Shown here: piece after piece, positions 1 through 14,732 of the stretch
Position numbering within the stretch: position 1 is the stretch's first letter
How the letters are laid out: each line of letters opens with the position of its first letter
DNA from: Antedon mediterranea
Taxonomy: Eukaryota > Echinodermata > Crinoidea > Comatulida > Antedonidae
Assembly (NCBI RefSeq): GCF_964355755.1
Contig: NC_092675.1
Location: forward strand, 27,442,412-27,506,411
Direction of reading: 5' to 3'
Length of the DNA stretch: 64,000 nucleotides
Position numbers and translations under genes: made by a program
Notes under the pieces: generated by a model
Database searches by the model: none
Told to the model about the DNA's origin: nothing
What the model saw: the letters and a program-made list of their open reading frames with translations, nothing else

Positions 1-143
1 AAAATATCAATCCGCGCGCAATGCATTTTGGGATTTATAGCGGGCCGCTATAATTATTAGAATCGACTTATTTTTCACATTTTTAACCGTTTAAAGACGA
101 AAAAAGTTATCGCAATAGGACCATATAGTATTATTTTTACATT
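1..143 (-). repeat. Left part of a split copy of the 26.6-kb MITE family (right part 986-1040)
   Basis: The reverse complement matches 26590-26765, including TATAGCGGCCCGCTATAAAT and GGTCCTATTGCGATAACTTT. The remainder resumes at 986 after the nested insertion. Confidence 0.75.
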
Positions 144-985
144 ACCGTATATTTCGGTGTATAAGTCGCACCTGTGTATAAGACGCACCCCCAACTGAGA
201 GTAAAATATCGGTATTTTTTATATCGTCGATGTATAAGACGCACCTAATATTTCATCAAAACAATGTTTTTTTAAATTGTAATCAATATTATTGTAATAA
301 TATATTTTGTTATATCTACAACGGCATCCTTTATTTATGTTTTTTTCTTACCTAGGCTCGGCCGCGCCCAGCCTCAACAAGTTCTTTCTAACTTGTTATT
401 CATGAGTTTCGCCGCAACATCGAGTGCATGACCGTGTGTGTAACACGCACGTGTGTGGGCTAGCCTCGCTTGATCATTTCTAGAGGGCGCGCGTTTTCAC
501 GGACAATCGTATTCGATTAGTATCTATGTATCCGAGAAGTGTGTACGCTAGGTCCATGCTATAATCACCTGGAGAATATACTAGTCGAATACCGTACACC
601 ATGTGGCCACCAAAATAAGGGCTTGCGCTTGGGGTACGGCGGTCGTGCGTATAACTACTGTATAAATAAATACTATTCCAATCGTACGACGTAAACGTTT
701 ACAAATAAAATTTTATCGGAGCGCCATAATGAACAAATCTTTTCATCATATTTAGTATAACATCATGCTGAAATGACTTGAAAACTAGGCAGAAGCAGGT
801 TGCCATTACGTTAGTTAGTTACTGTAGCTAGGCCTAGCCTACTCGCCTAGCAAACGAGGTGATAGCCTAGGCCTATGTACAATCTGTGTGATGAGGCATT
901 TATGTTCGGTGTATAAGACGCACCCTTAATTTAGAGGTCAAATTTGCGTGTCAAAAGTGCGACTTATACACCGAAATATACGGTA
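144..985. mobile_element. MITE with TA target duplication (mariner/pogo-like ends), nested in an older repeat
   Basis: Inverted ends ACCGTATATTTCGGTGTATA (144) and its complement (ending at 985). A TATAAGACGCACC motif recurs at 177, 230 and 912. Removing CCGTA...ACGG with one TA restores the sequence of the host repeat seen intact at 26.6 kb (acatTAaatatag), so this is an insertion with TA duplication. The GC-rich core (345-660) has no recognised coding frame. Confidence 0.72.
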
Positions 986-1040
986 AATATAGTTTGTGAT
1001 CTTAAATTAGATCTAAAAAACGTAGGGAAGGGGGCTTTAA

Positions 1041-2870
1041 TTTATAATTACTTTAATTTTCATATTTGTTGATTTTTTTGTTGTTGTTGAAAAGATCGAT
1101 CTTTTTCTAAATGTTGAATATACTGTTAAATTGCAAAATGTCTTAAAAATCCACATTTGACTCAATATAAACTGTTAAAACACCTGTACTGTATGTACTG
1201 TACATTCTCACAAACAACTCAAGGCTATAGTGCCCTCACTGTGGAATATAGTATAGTACGGTAGGTTGTGATTGTGAATAAGTAATTTTCTGGACGGTGA
1301 AATGTTTTCTTTGTTTGTTGTATTGTTATATACCAAAGTTGCATTTATAAATTATAAATTAATAATAACTATTAAAAATTAAAAATATTTTAAAAAGAAG
1401 TCAAGTAATAAATAAATATACTTTAGTAACACATGAAAGTGTAGGCAAAAATCAATGAAACATAATATAGAATCTTGAAAATGAGATATAGTCCAGTTAA
1501 TAAATAAAACTGAATCACAAAAGCAAGCATGTACAGATGAATATGTAGAAGCAGATACATTTAAAATTCACAGGTGACCGGTGTTGACATTTCAGAGTTA
1601 TCTATTAACCAATTTGATTATTGGAATGGTATAAAGGAATTAGTGTAGGACTTAAGAAACTTTTAGCTGATTATCTGATTAAAGATATAGATCTTGCCTG
1701 TGTGCTATCTCAAATAAAACTTGGAACATCTATCATTGAATTTGTATGTGTGAATACATAGAAAGCTCAAGATCTTCATTTTGTGTCATTATATCAAACA
1801 CATATCAGACAGTATAACAGTACTCTAGAAACAAACTAGCCAAGAACCAAATATTTAGAATAAATAATAATTTTTCAAATACATCATCATTTAAATACAT
1901 CATCATTTAAAGAAAATGGATAGCCAGGGTTCTTTGTACCATTGTAAAGCTTTGAGGAATATGGTAGCCTTTTTATTAATCATTTAAACATATAATAGGA
2001 AAATGATGACATTTAACATTTAGGCGTTTCCCGGGGATGGTTGATCAAGAAGTGGCAATCATCACAGTCTCTTAAATTACTATACCGTCTCCTTCATCTA
2101 CTGTCCAGAAACGAAAGCTTGATAATAATTCTGAATAATCAGGATCTGAATCGTATAATAAATCTTTTTTAGAATGCATGCCTTTAGGTGTATTAGCTAA
2201 TGTGTCAACATAATAGTCAGCCAAAAGGGATGAAAATAAAACTAACTGGCATTTTATTTTGAGAAAATTTTGAAATTATAAAACAATTAAAGAACACAAA
2301 CAAATTATTGTCTTGTGACTATAATTTTGTTTCTTCAAATAACATCTTTTTTTTTAAAACCAAATTCAGAAAACAACAATTTCAGTATAATATATAGAAG
2401 ATAACAAACTGTGGTACAATATTATGCAGAATGATCCAAGAACCAGACATTCTGAAGGAGAATAGGCAGCCAATCATGAAACAACTCATTCCTTATTTGC
2501 ACAAGTATTTATATAAAATAACAATTAGACTGAATAACCCCAAGAAAAAGAACAACAATCCTGCATAAACAATAATAAAAAAACATCAAAAAGAAAAAAA
2601 AAACAATCCAGGTTGCTTCTGGATATTCAAGGCTAGACAATTAAACATAAATGGTAATAAAGTTGAAAGAATTGAGTGTTGATGAGAGATAAATATTAAT
2701 TGGCAGATCATTCCATAGTTTTGGCATGTACTTGAGAAAGATCTGTGTAGTGTTACAAAGACGCCAGCCTAGTTAAATCAATGAAGGACCAATTCTACCT
2801 CGTTCACCTAATAAAAAAATTGAAATACAGATGGATCCTATTATTTATTAGTAAACCTGTATCTTATTCT
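1041..2870. other. AT-rich, no gene seen
   Basis: Only a 14-17 bp direct repeat (ATACATCATCATTTAA) at 1877-1911 stands out. Confidence 0.6.
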
Positions 2871-3203
2871 TAAAGATGTATTGCCCCCCTGAAAAAATAA
2901 TTCTTAAAATAATTTTTGTTGAAATATTCCATTTTAATGTAACATAATAGCTATCCATTTTGGACCAAAAATTTTAGGTCAAAAAAAATAAGTATTTACC
3001 TGAAGAAAATGTAATTTAAAGCAAACATTTTTTTGGTTGAATTTAACCTTTTATTTTGTCATTTTATAAGTGAAAACATTATTTTTTCCGTTTTTTTTCC
3101 TACGAAAGTGATAAACTTTATTAAAACTACAAAATAACCTATTCAAAGTCTGATTTAATTAATCTTCATTTTTCATATTTTTTGGGGGACAATACATCTT
3201 TAA
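2871..3203. mobile_element. MITE, first of two related copies
   Basis: Inverted ends TAAAGATGTATTGCCCCCCT and GGGGGACAATACATCTTTA. 333 bp, AT rich, no coding frame. Confidence 0.65.
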
Positions 3204-3535
3204 AAATGTTAAGAAAGTTATAAAGTGATGAAAGTTATTGAATTAAAGATAGAAAAAAACTTATTAAGTAATCTTAAATGTTTACAAAATTGAAGTACAC
3301 TGGCGTATAAGCTTTTACAGAAGTCTCCAATGTATTTAAAGATTGTTGTCATTAATCACAATCCAGTTCATTTAGCTCGATATATATCAGTTCTTGATGT
3401 TTAATTGAAATACAGAAAACAAACTACTAAAACTATATCAAATGATATAATATATCATCTGGACATCAAAACATGTATGTGAATCTAAAAAAAAAAGAAC
3501 ATCAGATAACACCAAGTAACTGCAATACCAGTTAA

Positions 3536-3883
3536 ATATATATTGTCCCCCTGAACAACATATTTTCTAAAATGTTTTTGTTGAATTTTTATGTCAGATA
3601 ACAGTTATTCACTTTGATCAAAAATTGGATTGAAAAACAATTATTTAACATGAAAAAACAATAATTTTAAGCAAAAAAAATAGTCAAACTGGATGGAAGT
3701 CAATGAGCGTTTTGTTGAATTGAACCAGTTAATTTGTCTTTTTATAAATGTAAACACTATTTTTTGTAGTTTTGTTTTTCTACAAAAGTGATTATACTTT
3801 ATTAAAACTGTGAAATGGCCTTTTCAAAGTCTTTTTTTATTCATCTTAATTTTCCTTTTTTGGGGGGGAACAATACATCTTTA
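3536..3883. mobile_element. MITE, second copy of the 2.9-kb family
   Basis: Ends ATATATTGTCCCCCTGAA and GGGGGAACAATACATCTTTA. The interior shares AAGTGATTATACTTTATTAA and TATTTGTC-type blocks with 2871-3203. A fragment in the other orientation is at 6025-6110. Confidence 0.62.
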
Positions 3884-6800
3884 AATTATATTATGTGTTC
3901 AGTAAAGTTTGCAAGTTAGGGAGTAATTTCCTGTTTCCTGTATTAAGTACCTCCTTTAGATATAAAATTCCAGGTACTCTCGAAGGGGAAAAAAAAATAG
4001 CTTTAAGAGTATTTAAAAATATCAGCACCTTATTTTTGTTTTTTTCTTCAATATTTGAATTGCAATATTCTGTCTTTTGTCTTCATCAACAGATTTAAAC
4101 TTATTTCCACCTTTTTCCCATTTTTTTGAATCACTTAAACCTAGCTAGAGCAATTCCTTGTCTCCACTGTATCGTTCACATGGGGGTTCGGGGAGAGGAG
4201 TTATGTATTTTTGCTTTGTCATGTTATTTTTATACTATTTTACTCATATTTAAAAAATTTTTTTTTTCATTGTGTTTTTCTTGTAGGCCTACATTGCTGG
4301 TCGTGTGACCCGAGGGGTCGTAGGGTTGATTCGCAATCACACATTACAACTGTCTCATTTATGTGGCAATATCTGTGTTCTTAAGAAGTCCATTTTGGTA
4401 ATGTTGTCTATTGTTTTGATTTTTATTTTTTTTTTGGACGATTAGTTTATTTACATTTTCGTGATTTATAGTTCTACAATAAATAAGATTAGATACAATG
4501 ACATGAACGAACAACATGATAAATGAAAAGACTATGCAAAACACACTATATTACATTTTATGCTATGCATCATTTGTGACTATAATGGCCGAGAGATACA
4601 AGAACGTGACAAATTTTACTGAACCTCTCTAACGATCTTATACAAAAATAAAAAAAATAAAAAGAGAGAATATTTTTTTTAGCATTTCCAAGATATACTT
4701 TTGTAGTTCACATTCTGTTCAATGACACCACACCAGTTATAAATATTATTATGTACATTATTATACAATGAATGTTTATGAGTTATTGAGAGAATATTTT
4801 CATGCATAAAAGATTGACAAGGTGGAGCCGAGTAAGTCAGACTTGATGGAGATTTAACCCATATATTGTGTGTTATCTTTTGCTATGACTCAAATTTAGG
4901 GGGATGGGAGAAGCTTCCAGGATTCGCCATGGCATATGATAAAATATTAACCAATCAGATAGATGTGTAGAAATGATTTCTTGATGTAAATTACATAAAG
5001 CCTAAACTTAAAAGGAATAAAGCACATTAAGTTGATGATTAATAAGGGTCTACGTTTAGAAGCTTTACTTAATGCCACAAGAGAAACATGGTGATGTACG
5101 GGGACTTCATGGGGATTACAGTTCGATTCCAATGGTGTGATTTATTCCAATCATTCATAATAATGTAGTAGATGAAAACTCAGCCACTATGGATTACGAA
5201 AGATTAACTGTACTTGATAAAATTAAGAAACTTATTAAAAGAAAAACTGGAAAGAGTTTGTATGTGAATTTGTTTAAAAAAAAGTTAAATGACTTTGGAT
5301 ATGAAAGCTGGGCGCAACAACACTGTAATCAGGAGGTGGCAAATATTTATTATAATTTCAATTCTAACTTTTAACAACAATTCTTGACACAGCGGTAACT
5401 AGCAGATAAATGTCCATAGCAGTTTATAGCCTATTTTATGGTCCGCTGTGGCATACTAATAATATTCATGCTAACTAATTACTTTATTTCAATATATTAC
5501 AATATTTACTATTTCTTTTATCATCATTGATTTCCACTATGCAATACAGTACTTATTTATTTAACATAAGCGATGATTTATAGATAGTTGATCATCTTCT
5601 ATATAAATCAACTCAATGCATCATTTTCACCACAAGGGAATACATTTAAATCAAAATGTGAATATCAAATTATCTAACTTGATTATATAAATAGTTTTTA
5701 CACCTTCTTTTTACACAAGACACTTGAATACGCAAACAACTTTAAAATCTTTTCTTTTCATGATCTAATATTCCTAAAGTTTTACAATAAATGTACAAGT
5801 TACATCTATCTTCTCATTCAGTTCATTTTATGAACAGAAACATGACTTGAAATTTGCCTTGTACTGATTGTCACAAATAATAATATAAATTCCAAACAAG
5901 AATATCAAATGTTTAAAATTGTCATTACCAATATCATAAAATTGCAACACTGAATAACTGACTGATAAAAATACAGACAGTATACAGTACATATTAAAAA
6001 GATGTATTTTGTTCTCCAAAACATAATGAAGATAAATAAAATCAGACTTTGAATAGGCAATTTTGAGATTTTAATAAAGTTTTATTTAAAAAAAACAACA
6101 AAAACAATGATTTCATATTTAACCATCAACCTATTGTCTGATAATTTTACACTTCTTTTCTTTCATTTACAGGTTTTTTTTTATGTATATAATTTTGTTT
6201 CCTGACAGACTAGCAACAATAATGGGTTTGCTCTGAAATTGTGCTTCTCTTTTCCTGTCTCCTTGGTTTTGTTCAGTTTTAAAGAGCATGCTTATCTAAC
6301 ACAATGATGTTAATTCATTATGTGTGAAAAAAGATGATTTTTATTGACATTAAAAAAAAGAATCTCTCTTTTAAATATCTTTTAAATGTAGGTTTAGAAG
6401 GTCACACTTTTATGTATAATACACATAACAATAATATCTTTTATTAATAAAAAAACTGCTTTAGGCATATGGAAAAAAAAGATAATAAACAGACTGTGAA
6501 AAGCTTGAAAGATATTGTTTTTTTGCTTTGTCGACTACGATCACCATTGGTGTTAGGCTTTTTTTGACGGTGTTCACGTGTGTTTAATGTTTATAAATAT
6601 ATTCTTTGATGCAATAGCACATGTTTCTACAGGATCATATCATACACAAGGGAGCAATAAGGCCACTTTCATCAATTTATGTACAATATGTAAAGCAGCC
6701 AACATAGCACATCAACACATCAAACTGATAAAATGAAGTTTTAAAATCACACATTCCTTAATTTATACCTATAGAAATGTATATACTGTGGTTATTTTCT

Positions 6801-7469
6801 ATATTTTTGCTTGTAACACTATTTAGGGTTTTAAAATAATAGGTTACACATACAGAAAGTTGCATGTATGTAGTTTATATTTTAGTATTAATGATGTATT
6901 TAATCTATTCACTATAGTAGATATAAATATTAATTCATTAATAGTTAGCTCACATTTCTTTAATATTGTTATAATTAAAGTTTGCAATCAAATGAAACTT
7001 TGCAAGTTACATTCTCACTTAAAATCAAAATGTTTAAATCATGAACTGAATTCAATCTGACCATCTTGTCTGTGAGTAAATTTATTACTAATTTGTTTTT
7101 CCAAATGTTTTTTTTTAAATCAAGTTCAATTAATATGGGAATCGATGATAATAGCAAACATAATACTTACAAAGGGAAGATTAAAGTCTGTAGAGCTGAG
7201 TAGTAGTTTTAACATGGCGTATGTAACTGACTTTTCATGCTATGTTTTGACGCGGTCGTTCAAAACTCCGGAAGGAGGGCTTGAAATGTACAGTACATAA
7301 AGTATTAAATGAAAATACAAAAATTACCATAAGCTATAAACCAGTTACATGGTATTACAACATGGTCAACCTTCATCTTTATAAATGAGTTTAAACGTAC
7401 AGTATGCGCAAACACCCAATGCACTCATCAACTCAAAGTTAGCATAGGTTGTATGTATAAGTACTGTAT

Positions 7470-7533
7470 GTGCCAACCTTATGCTAGGCCTCGGCAAACT
7501 TTGTGCCAACCTTATGCTAGGCCTCGGCAAACT
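7470..7533 (+). repeat. 31-bp direct duplication
   Basis: TGTGCCAACCTTATGCTAGG followed by CCTCGGCAAACTT occurs twice head to tail. Confidence 0.75.
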
Positions 7534-7886
7534 TTTAGCTTTACATTATGGCTATTCGTAGTCGAGTGATGCAAAAATAAATTAAGAGAAGAGAAATGAA
7601 CATTTCAATTTTCCGACCATCAATTTCTATAAAAAACAAAATGATGATTGATGTGGGGCCAAAACTTTAATATGTTGATGGCTGATGCGTCATGTATTGC
7701 CCAAATGGCCTTACGAAAAGAATTCTTTGAATCAATGATTAATTAATGTTTCGCACAGCTGTAGTGCGTCTGTTGCTTTGTGTATATCAGCCGGGTCAAA
7801 AATATGTTATTTTGCTGTTGTTACTGTCACCGAATATATTTTGTTTGTAAGATGTTTTTGTCAATTGTAATTTGTACAAAATACAT

Positions 7887-7949
7887 TTGAGAATAATTCT
7901 TAAAAAAATCTACTAGGCCTAGATTTTTATAAGAATTATTCTCAAATAG
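7887..7949. repeat. Short palindrome
   Basis: ATTTGAGAATAATTCTTA and TAAGAATTATTCTCAAAT flank a CTAGGCCTAG centre; a compact hairpin or tiny foldback MITE. Confidence 0.6.
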
Positions 7950-9159
7950 TTTAGCAATTTGGCAGATTGATTAATTTGCTTTTTCCATTTCTTGATCCCT
8001 CAACCTAAATTAGGAAATACTACTTAAAATCAGATAAGAACATTTAATTTGATTTGATGTTTATCATTATAATTACCATGCAGCTTTTCTTGAGAGTTCA
8101 ATATCTCTTAAACATGTGAGAAATGTGTTGTTTTTTTACGAAGGTCGGGAGTTCTGGGAACGTTTTCAGATAAATCGGTTCTTATTCAAGCATTTAGAAG
8201 TTTTAGGGCTTTAAAGACCAGTAGATTTTACTATAAATACTTCACAATGTTCAATTATGATTAATCAATAAGGTAATTTGCGGCAACATATGAGATTCTC
8301 TTAGGGAAACATACTGTAATGATAAAGTGAGTCTATACAACATTTGTCTTGTCTAAATCAATGCCAACATTGTAAAATTGACGGTACACAAAATTTCAGT
8401 TCAAACAAAAACATCGTCAAATCTGATATATTGTCTCTAATGCGATTGAAACATTAAAAAAATTAGATGACTTCATGTTCGTGAAAAAAAAACAATCGAC
8501 CTTTCAAAGTATCAAAATATAATTATATAAGAATAAACACACCATATAAAACGTATGATCACATAGCCTAGAATTTGATCAACAGCTGTAAGACCAACTA
8601 CTATGAATTTGTTATAGACCGATATGAGATCTGTTACGAGTTCCTAAGCGAGCTCAGCGTCCTGTTGTTAGATTGCCTTGATCAGATTCAATTGACTTCA
8701 GCAACTGCGCAATATTAATTAATCATCGCAAATAAAGCATGAATTTAATATTACAAATAACATAATTTATATAATATATTCTTGGTTCAAGATATATTCC
8801 TATATTAATTCACTAGGAAACATAGTGGTCTGCATGATTAGCGGTTTTAATTTCAGTTAAGTGCGTATCTCGTTTATTCAAACAATGCATGAGCGAGAGT
8901 GATGCATAATTTAAGTATACAAAAGCTAGCCTCCCAAAATACAGTTTAAAGTTTTCTGCAAGCAATAACAGGAATAGGTAGCTACTGTATATCACACTAC
9001 AAGATTATATATCTGTATACAATGTATAAATTAAAGGCACAGAAGAAATTCTAAACTGCCTGGAGAAATGACTGAAAATGAATTAGAATAAAGATGAAGA
9101 AATGTGGGAAAATGAGAAAAGCCACACCAACCGAGATTCTGGGAATCTTCTACTTGTTA

Positions 9160-9614
9160 TAAAGGTAAAAGTAAAGGTAAAGGTATTCATATTTGTCCTC
9201 AAGCTTAACTGGAAACTGAGGAAATTCGGATTAGGTCCTCCACGGACCCACGGCAGCCAGCAGTGCAGCGCCTACCAGATTAGCACACCGGGAGACGATC
9301 CCCTACTCTTTTCAAGTTCTTTAACGTGCACTGTTAAGTACACGGGACCAACGGCTTTACATTCCATCCGAAGGACGAGGCAATGAGAGTAAAGCATCTT
9401 GCCTAAGGATGCAATTAGTATGGTACAGATAACCTCGAACCCATGCCTATCATATGCTAGTCCGATATTACCATTACACCATCACTCTCCAGTATATACA
9501 GCACCCGCCGCGATTTCTAGACGGTCTCCCATCCAGAACGCAACCGGGCCCAACGTTGCTTAACTTCGGTGATCTGACGAGAACCGGTGTTTCAACGCAG
9601 TATGGCCGTATGCA
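9160..9614 (-). mobile_element. Composite 5S-rRNA/tRNA-like SINE
   Basis: Same family as 18001-18439, reverse orientation. The 5S part is at 9500-9614 (GTTGCTTAACTTCGGTGATC on the plus strand), the tRNA-like part near 9430-9490, and the tail is a (AAAGGT)n-type repeat at 9160-9182. Nearly full length and little diverged. Confidence 0.82.
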
Positions 9615-9931
9615 GATGTCTTTAACATCCCTCCTCTACCTTCCTAACTTTTTTTAATTACAGTGTGAAAAATACTTTCAGTTCAGTGTTCTATTTCATC
9701 ATGTGTACTGTAGGCCACTGTCATTTATTTTTAAATATTTTTTTTATGTTAGGCACTGAAAGTTTTTCATGTTTCAGTTTGCTTTTTATTTAAAAAAAAA
9801 TTAAATTAGTTTTCATATTTAGTGAATTAGTAAACAATATTACTTTAGTTGTAGAGAAAACAAACATTTAAACAATTGTGTTCTAAAGAAGAAGTATGAT
9901 TTGTGAAGCCAATTTTTCCATGAATTTTATG

Positions 9932-10118
9932 GTTCTTTCACACCTGTTCCGGCACAGTTCGGGATCGGCCCTGGCAAATAAAATTGAACATCAATGTTTC
10001 GTTTCACAATAATATGGCTATGCACTAATTGATATGCGCATAGCCGCATGAAAACAAAACATTGACATTCAATACGACGGAGCCGGGCCGGAACCAGAAC
10101 AGGTTTGAAAGACCCCTC
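9932..10118. mobile_element. Small MITE
   Basis: Inverted ends TCTTTCACACCTGTTCCGGC and GCCGGAACCAGAACAGGTTT (with mismatches and one small insertion) around a 140-bp core. Confidence 0.55.
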
Positions 10119-13100
10119 CTTATTCAGCTCTTTCACTTCCTCTTCATGATGGAAAAACAAACGGAAGGAAATAGATAGCTATTAAATATAATAAATTATT
10201 TGTTTGGTTTTTATATTTTGAACTAAAAGAGGAAACATTAATAGATAAATGTAGACATGCAAATAGCAAAAAGAATAAAATACATGTGTATTACATTTTT
10301 ACTTTACTTTTTTGTTATTAATATCGCATTTGGAAAATAAATTTGATATTCAAACTTAAAAAATTATAATTGATTTGAACGACTTTACATATGGTTGAAT
10401 CAACAAATGCTTTATTTATGGTAATGTATATTCTCAGTAGTAAATATGGTATCTGGGATGACGGTTGCAATAATTACAGTTTTTTTTTTAAATGGCTTAA
10501 GAAATTGTATGAATTTGTAGGGTAAATGCAAAATCGAGATGGATCTATTGTCAATTTTTACTATTCAGAACACCAAGGCTAGCCAAAATAATTGGGTTTT
10601 TTTTCTGGTGTTGGAGAGTTTCTGGTTTTCAGAATCTGAATAAGACAACTAAACATGAATAAGCAAAACACTCAATCAATACATAATTCAAAACACCAAG
10701 CCTTCTATAAAAAAACTAGGCCTTCAATTATTTATTCAATTTTTTGATTACAATACTCTTTTGACAGTAATAATAATAATGTAGTTTTTAGTGGTAAATA
10801 TTCACATTTTTTAGTGTAATATTAATTCTCTGAAGCAGGTCAAATTTTGCTAATAATAAAATATTTTTACCCATATTTTTGTCAAATTCTAGCAATAAAA
10901 CAAGTCATTTAGCAACAGAACATTAAGACTCCGTGTGTAAAAGAGAAACAGATTGTTACTGTGAGGCTAAGAAAAACATCATACAATAATTCTGAACAAT
11001 GTATTCAATTACAGATTTCTGAAGCGCACAACATATTAACAAATTAAGGAATATTTAATTGGGTTAATTGCACAAGTGCAGCTAACCTTGATAATACAAA
11101 CTTTTCAGATCTTACTTTTTTAATATTTCATACTCATCCAACAGCGAGCACAAACTCGCCAATTACAGGATGGACAAACTATTTTATAATTTAACTTAGG
11201 CTACTTGCCTAATTGTTGTCATTTGAGGGTGCTGTGTCATGGAAACACCATTAATGGATAGGGGAGCATCCTTAGAAATGTTATTCTATAGTGTCAGCCT
11301 ATAATAAATATATACAGTACTACAATAAAATTACATTTGTTTCATGGTGAAATTTTATGCAAATATTACACTTGCTCATTGTAGGAAGAGTGAGTTAATT
11401 CATAGAAATCATAGTGAACTGTGATAAATGATCAATTATTATTCCAGCATTCTCATAACAGAATTTAAAATGGTGTTAAAAACATTAAAAAAAAAGAAAA
11501 TTTTGATGTAGGCCAACTATAGCCATGTTAAATTTCTAGAGCAATCAGACAATACACTTTATCAAAGGAATTGGTAAAGAACCCCAAAAACATATTGACA
11601 TTTTTTATATTCATTTCTTTTTTATATTTATAGATACGTATTTATTATATTATCACCTACATACTGTGGGGTTTGGTACCTCACTTTGTCCTAAAATCTG
11701 TATTCAAAAAAATTTTAGAATAATGGTAAGAATGCCATTTCAAAAGCATTGTCATGTGACGAAGTACATGGAACTAGCATTTCAATTAATTGAAATGGCC
11801 TAATTTTACAATAGTTATTAAGATCAATTTGCTAAAATGGTTTTTGGAAATCTATTGCTGAAATTAAATTGAAGTCTTTAATATGGGTTTTTTTTGTTTT
11901 TTCATTTCTTACAATTTCAGATAAAGAACAGATGGAGTCAACAAAGTGATCCATTTTCATAATAATTAATTAAAATAAAATAAAACTTAATTTATATGAT
12001 TATTGAATATTGATGATTTTTTGGTGAATTTATTTTTCATGAAACATGTACGTATGGCGAATTATTTATAGCTTATTGTGAACATTGAAATTTAATTGAA
12101 CACAATTTCTAAATATACAGTATCATTTATATATCTTGTATGCATTTTATTTAAATGTTATTAAATAAAGTATACTAAAATTACCATTATGATAAATAAT
12201 TATATTATTCTCATTATACCATGTGTTTTGTTATTTGTTTCATGTATTTCTTTTTGAGAGCTTCTCGACTATTATACATTTATAAGTCACAATTTTGCTT
12301 CATTAATCTACCATGTTCTGTTTTGATGCTATGTAGCAAATTCAATTAAATTTATATTTATTTAGCATGGTTCTTAACATTTTTTGTATTTGTGAGACAA
12401 AAAATGATGAACAAACATAAATAACATAAACAGTTTATATAAATGTTATCACAATAAGCAGAAGAAGGGAATTAGATAATTTTGGATTTATAAAAGTCTA
12501 GTAAAAACCTGCTCAAGGTTGAATAAAAACTTGCTTGTTGAAAATGTATGCAGCATTTTGTTTTTGTAAATCGTTAAAGTTAAGAGTGAATAACTTAATG
12601 CAATAGGAAGACACACATACTACTTTGTGACAATTATGCTGCAGAACATTAATCTATTAAAATTTTCACCCGAAGACTTTTACTAAATCAAATCAACATT
12701 GGATGATCCGTCACTATGAAACGCATAAGCGCAGAATAAAAACCGCTATACGCCTAGAGAATTTGCAGATTTTTGGAATAGAACTTCCTGACACAATGTT
12801 GAATTAATCGATATTTTAAGTAAAAGGCCATTAATTTGATGAAATTAAAGATAAAAATGATTAGTTCTAGAAATCCATTAATAATATTATCCTTCAATAG
12901 GTCAATTTGGTGCACTTCTCGATTATTATCCTACGCTAGCTATTAAATATTAAATATACCTCATTACCGCAAGTAATGTCCTTTTAATTAATTCTTATCG
13001 AGTAAAAGTATCACATATCAGTGATTTTGTAATTGTATACTTACTTAATTTTCAAATTATTAGAAAATAAAATGATGGGAAAATACTGTATAATATCCAT

Positions 13101-13479
13101 GGGAGGAGTATCCAGGATTTTGTAATGGGTGGGAAGAAATGAGAAGACCTTAACAACTGTAAAATTCAGAAGACCCTAACAATTGTAAAATGAATTACTC
13201 AAAACTTATTTATGTCCTATTGCTATTTTAAAAATGTATTTTTTATTATTTATTTACCATTTTTAAAGATGATAACCTATGCAGATTCTTCATTAAAGAA
13301 ACTGCTTTTAAGGGGTACCCTACTCTAATAATTTAAATAAAATATCTCAATATAAAAACACACAAGGCAAAAACAATACAACATTTAGGGAGATCAGGCT
13401 GGCTAGACATTCCTTGTGGGGAGGGGGGGCGCAAGTTGCGAAATTAATTTCTGAACTTAAAGACACTAAATCTATGTTT
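10119..13479. other. AT-rich, no gene seen
   Basis: No coding pattern with splice sites or repeat structure was recognised. Confidence 0.55.
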
Positions 13480-13825
13480 TTTACCTAATTTAAGGTTACC
13501 CACTATATTTTATGTAAAAATAAATACCATATGGACCTATTGCAATATTTTTTTTCATTTTTAAAAGGTTACAAATTTGAAAATTAAGTCGATTCTAATA
13601 GTGGCCCGCTATAAATCCCAACATGCATCACGCACGGATTGATATTTTCATATTGTGATGTGATGCAGCCACTTCGATCAATCGCGTTAAAGGGTAAACA
13701 AATAAAAGAACCGTAACTTTTCAGCTAAAATACCAGATCTTGCCAAATTTGTATTAATGGAATCTGCAAAAAAAGGAAAGACAATTAATTCAGCAACGTC
13801 AGGCTAGGCCTATAGTCAAAATAAT
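13480..13825 (+). repeat. Diverged partial copy of the 26.6-kb MITE family
   Basis: Shares ATGGACCTATTGCAATA, GTGGCCCGCTATAAATCCCA, CACGGATTGATATTTTCA and AGCAACGTCAGGCTAGG with 26640-26940; 3' end not found. Confidence 0.65.
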
Positions 13826-14732
13826 ACCCTGAGGACACTTCCAACACACCAACAGCAACCGGGAATTCACAAAATTTTAGGATTCAGCCAAGTAGCCTTT
13901 TTTGTAATTAAAATCTCATTACACGGAATCTCTTCGATGTTATACAACACACTTCTTGTAGGCGTGTTGAATATGCGTGTAATAGCGTGTTGTATAAACG
14001 GGGCCTTATATCAACAATTTCATCTTCAGCGTTTTTACTACACAGTCTATGATATTGATACATGATACTGTATCTATTAAGCAAGAACACGTCTTGTCCT
14101 GAGGACATCAGGCATACATAATTTATGAATTGAATCAACCGATTTTTATATTATACAATTTGTTTGATAAAATTATGCATTGCATACTAAGATGCTATAA
14201 ATTGATTTATACCAGGTACATATAAACATTCACATTGTCTTCTTATATGGCATTTTGCCAAGTAGCCTATATTACTTGCTTTGTACTTGCTTCTCCACAA
14301 TATTTCAAGTAATTGTTTATTTTTAGAAATATAGAAAGACAGACCATGCCTATTGATTTTCAAGAAGCAAACATATTTGGCACATTTGGCAATGTGACCC
14401 CACTCTATGACTCCACTCCTATCCCCAACCCCTCAAAGTGGGTAAAAACATTCTGGAATGTTTTAGGACAAGATTTCTTCGATTTTTAGGTTGCTTTGCT
14501 AGGCATGATAAACAAAATATTTTGAAGTTTTAAAGCGCTTTGAAAAAAAAAAAAAAATGTTGGTTTAATTATATAAAGATTGACAATAATTGTGAAATGG
14601 CATGAGATATTAGGTGTGTGGCATAAGAAGTCAAGAAGCTTGAGCCTCACGCCAGATTTGAGAAACTTGATGTGTGTGTGCTTTTTTGTAATTCTCACAT
14701 TCTCTATACATAAACTCAACTACTGTATGTTA

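Larger units (their letters stand above)
3884..9159. other. No gene recognised
   Basis: It contains a MITE fragment (6025-6110), a CAAAGCCGAG-family relic (4740-4835), the 31-bp duplication and one palindrome. An open stretch at 5189-5374 (+, 61 codons, lysine rich, starting MDYERLTVLDKIKKLIKR) was not assigned to any family. Confidence 0.5.
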
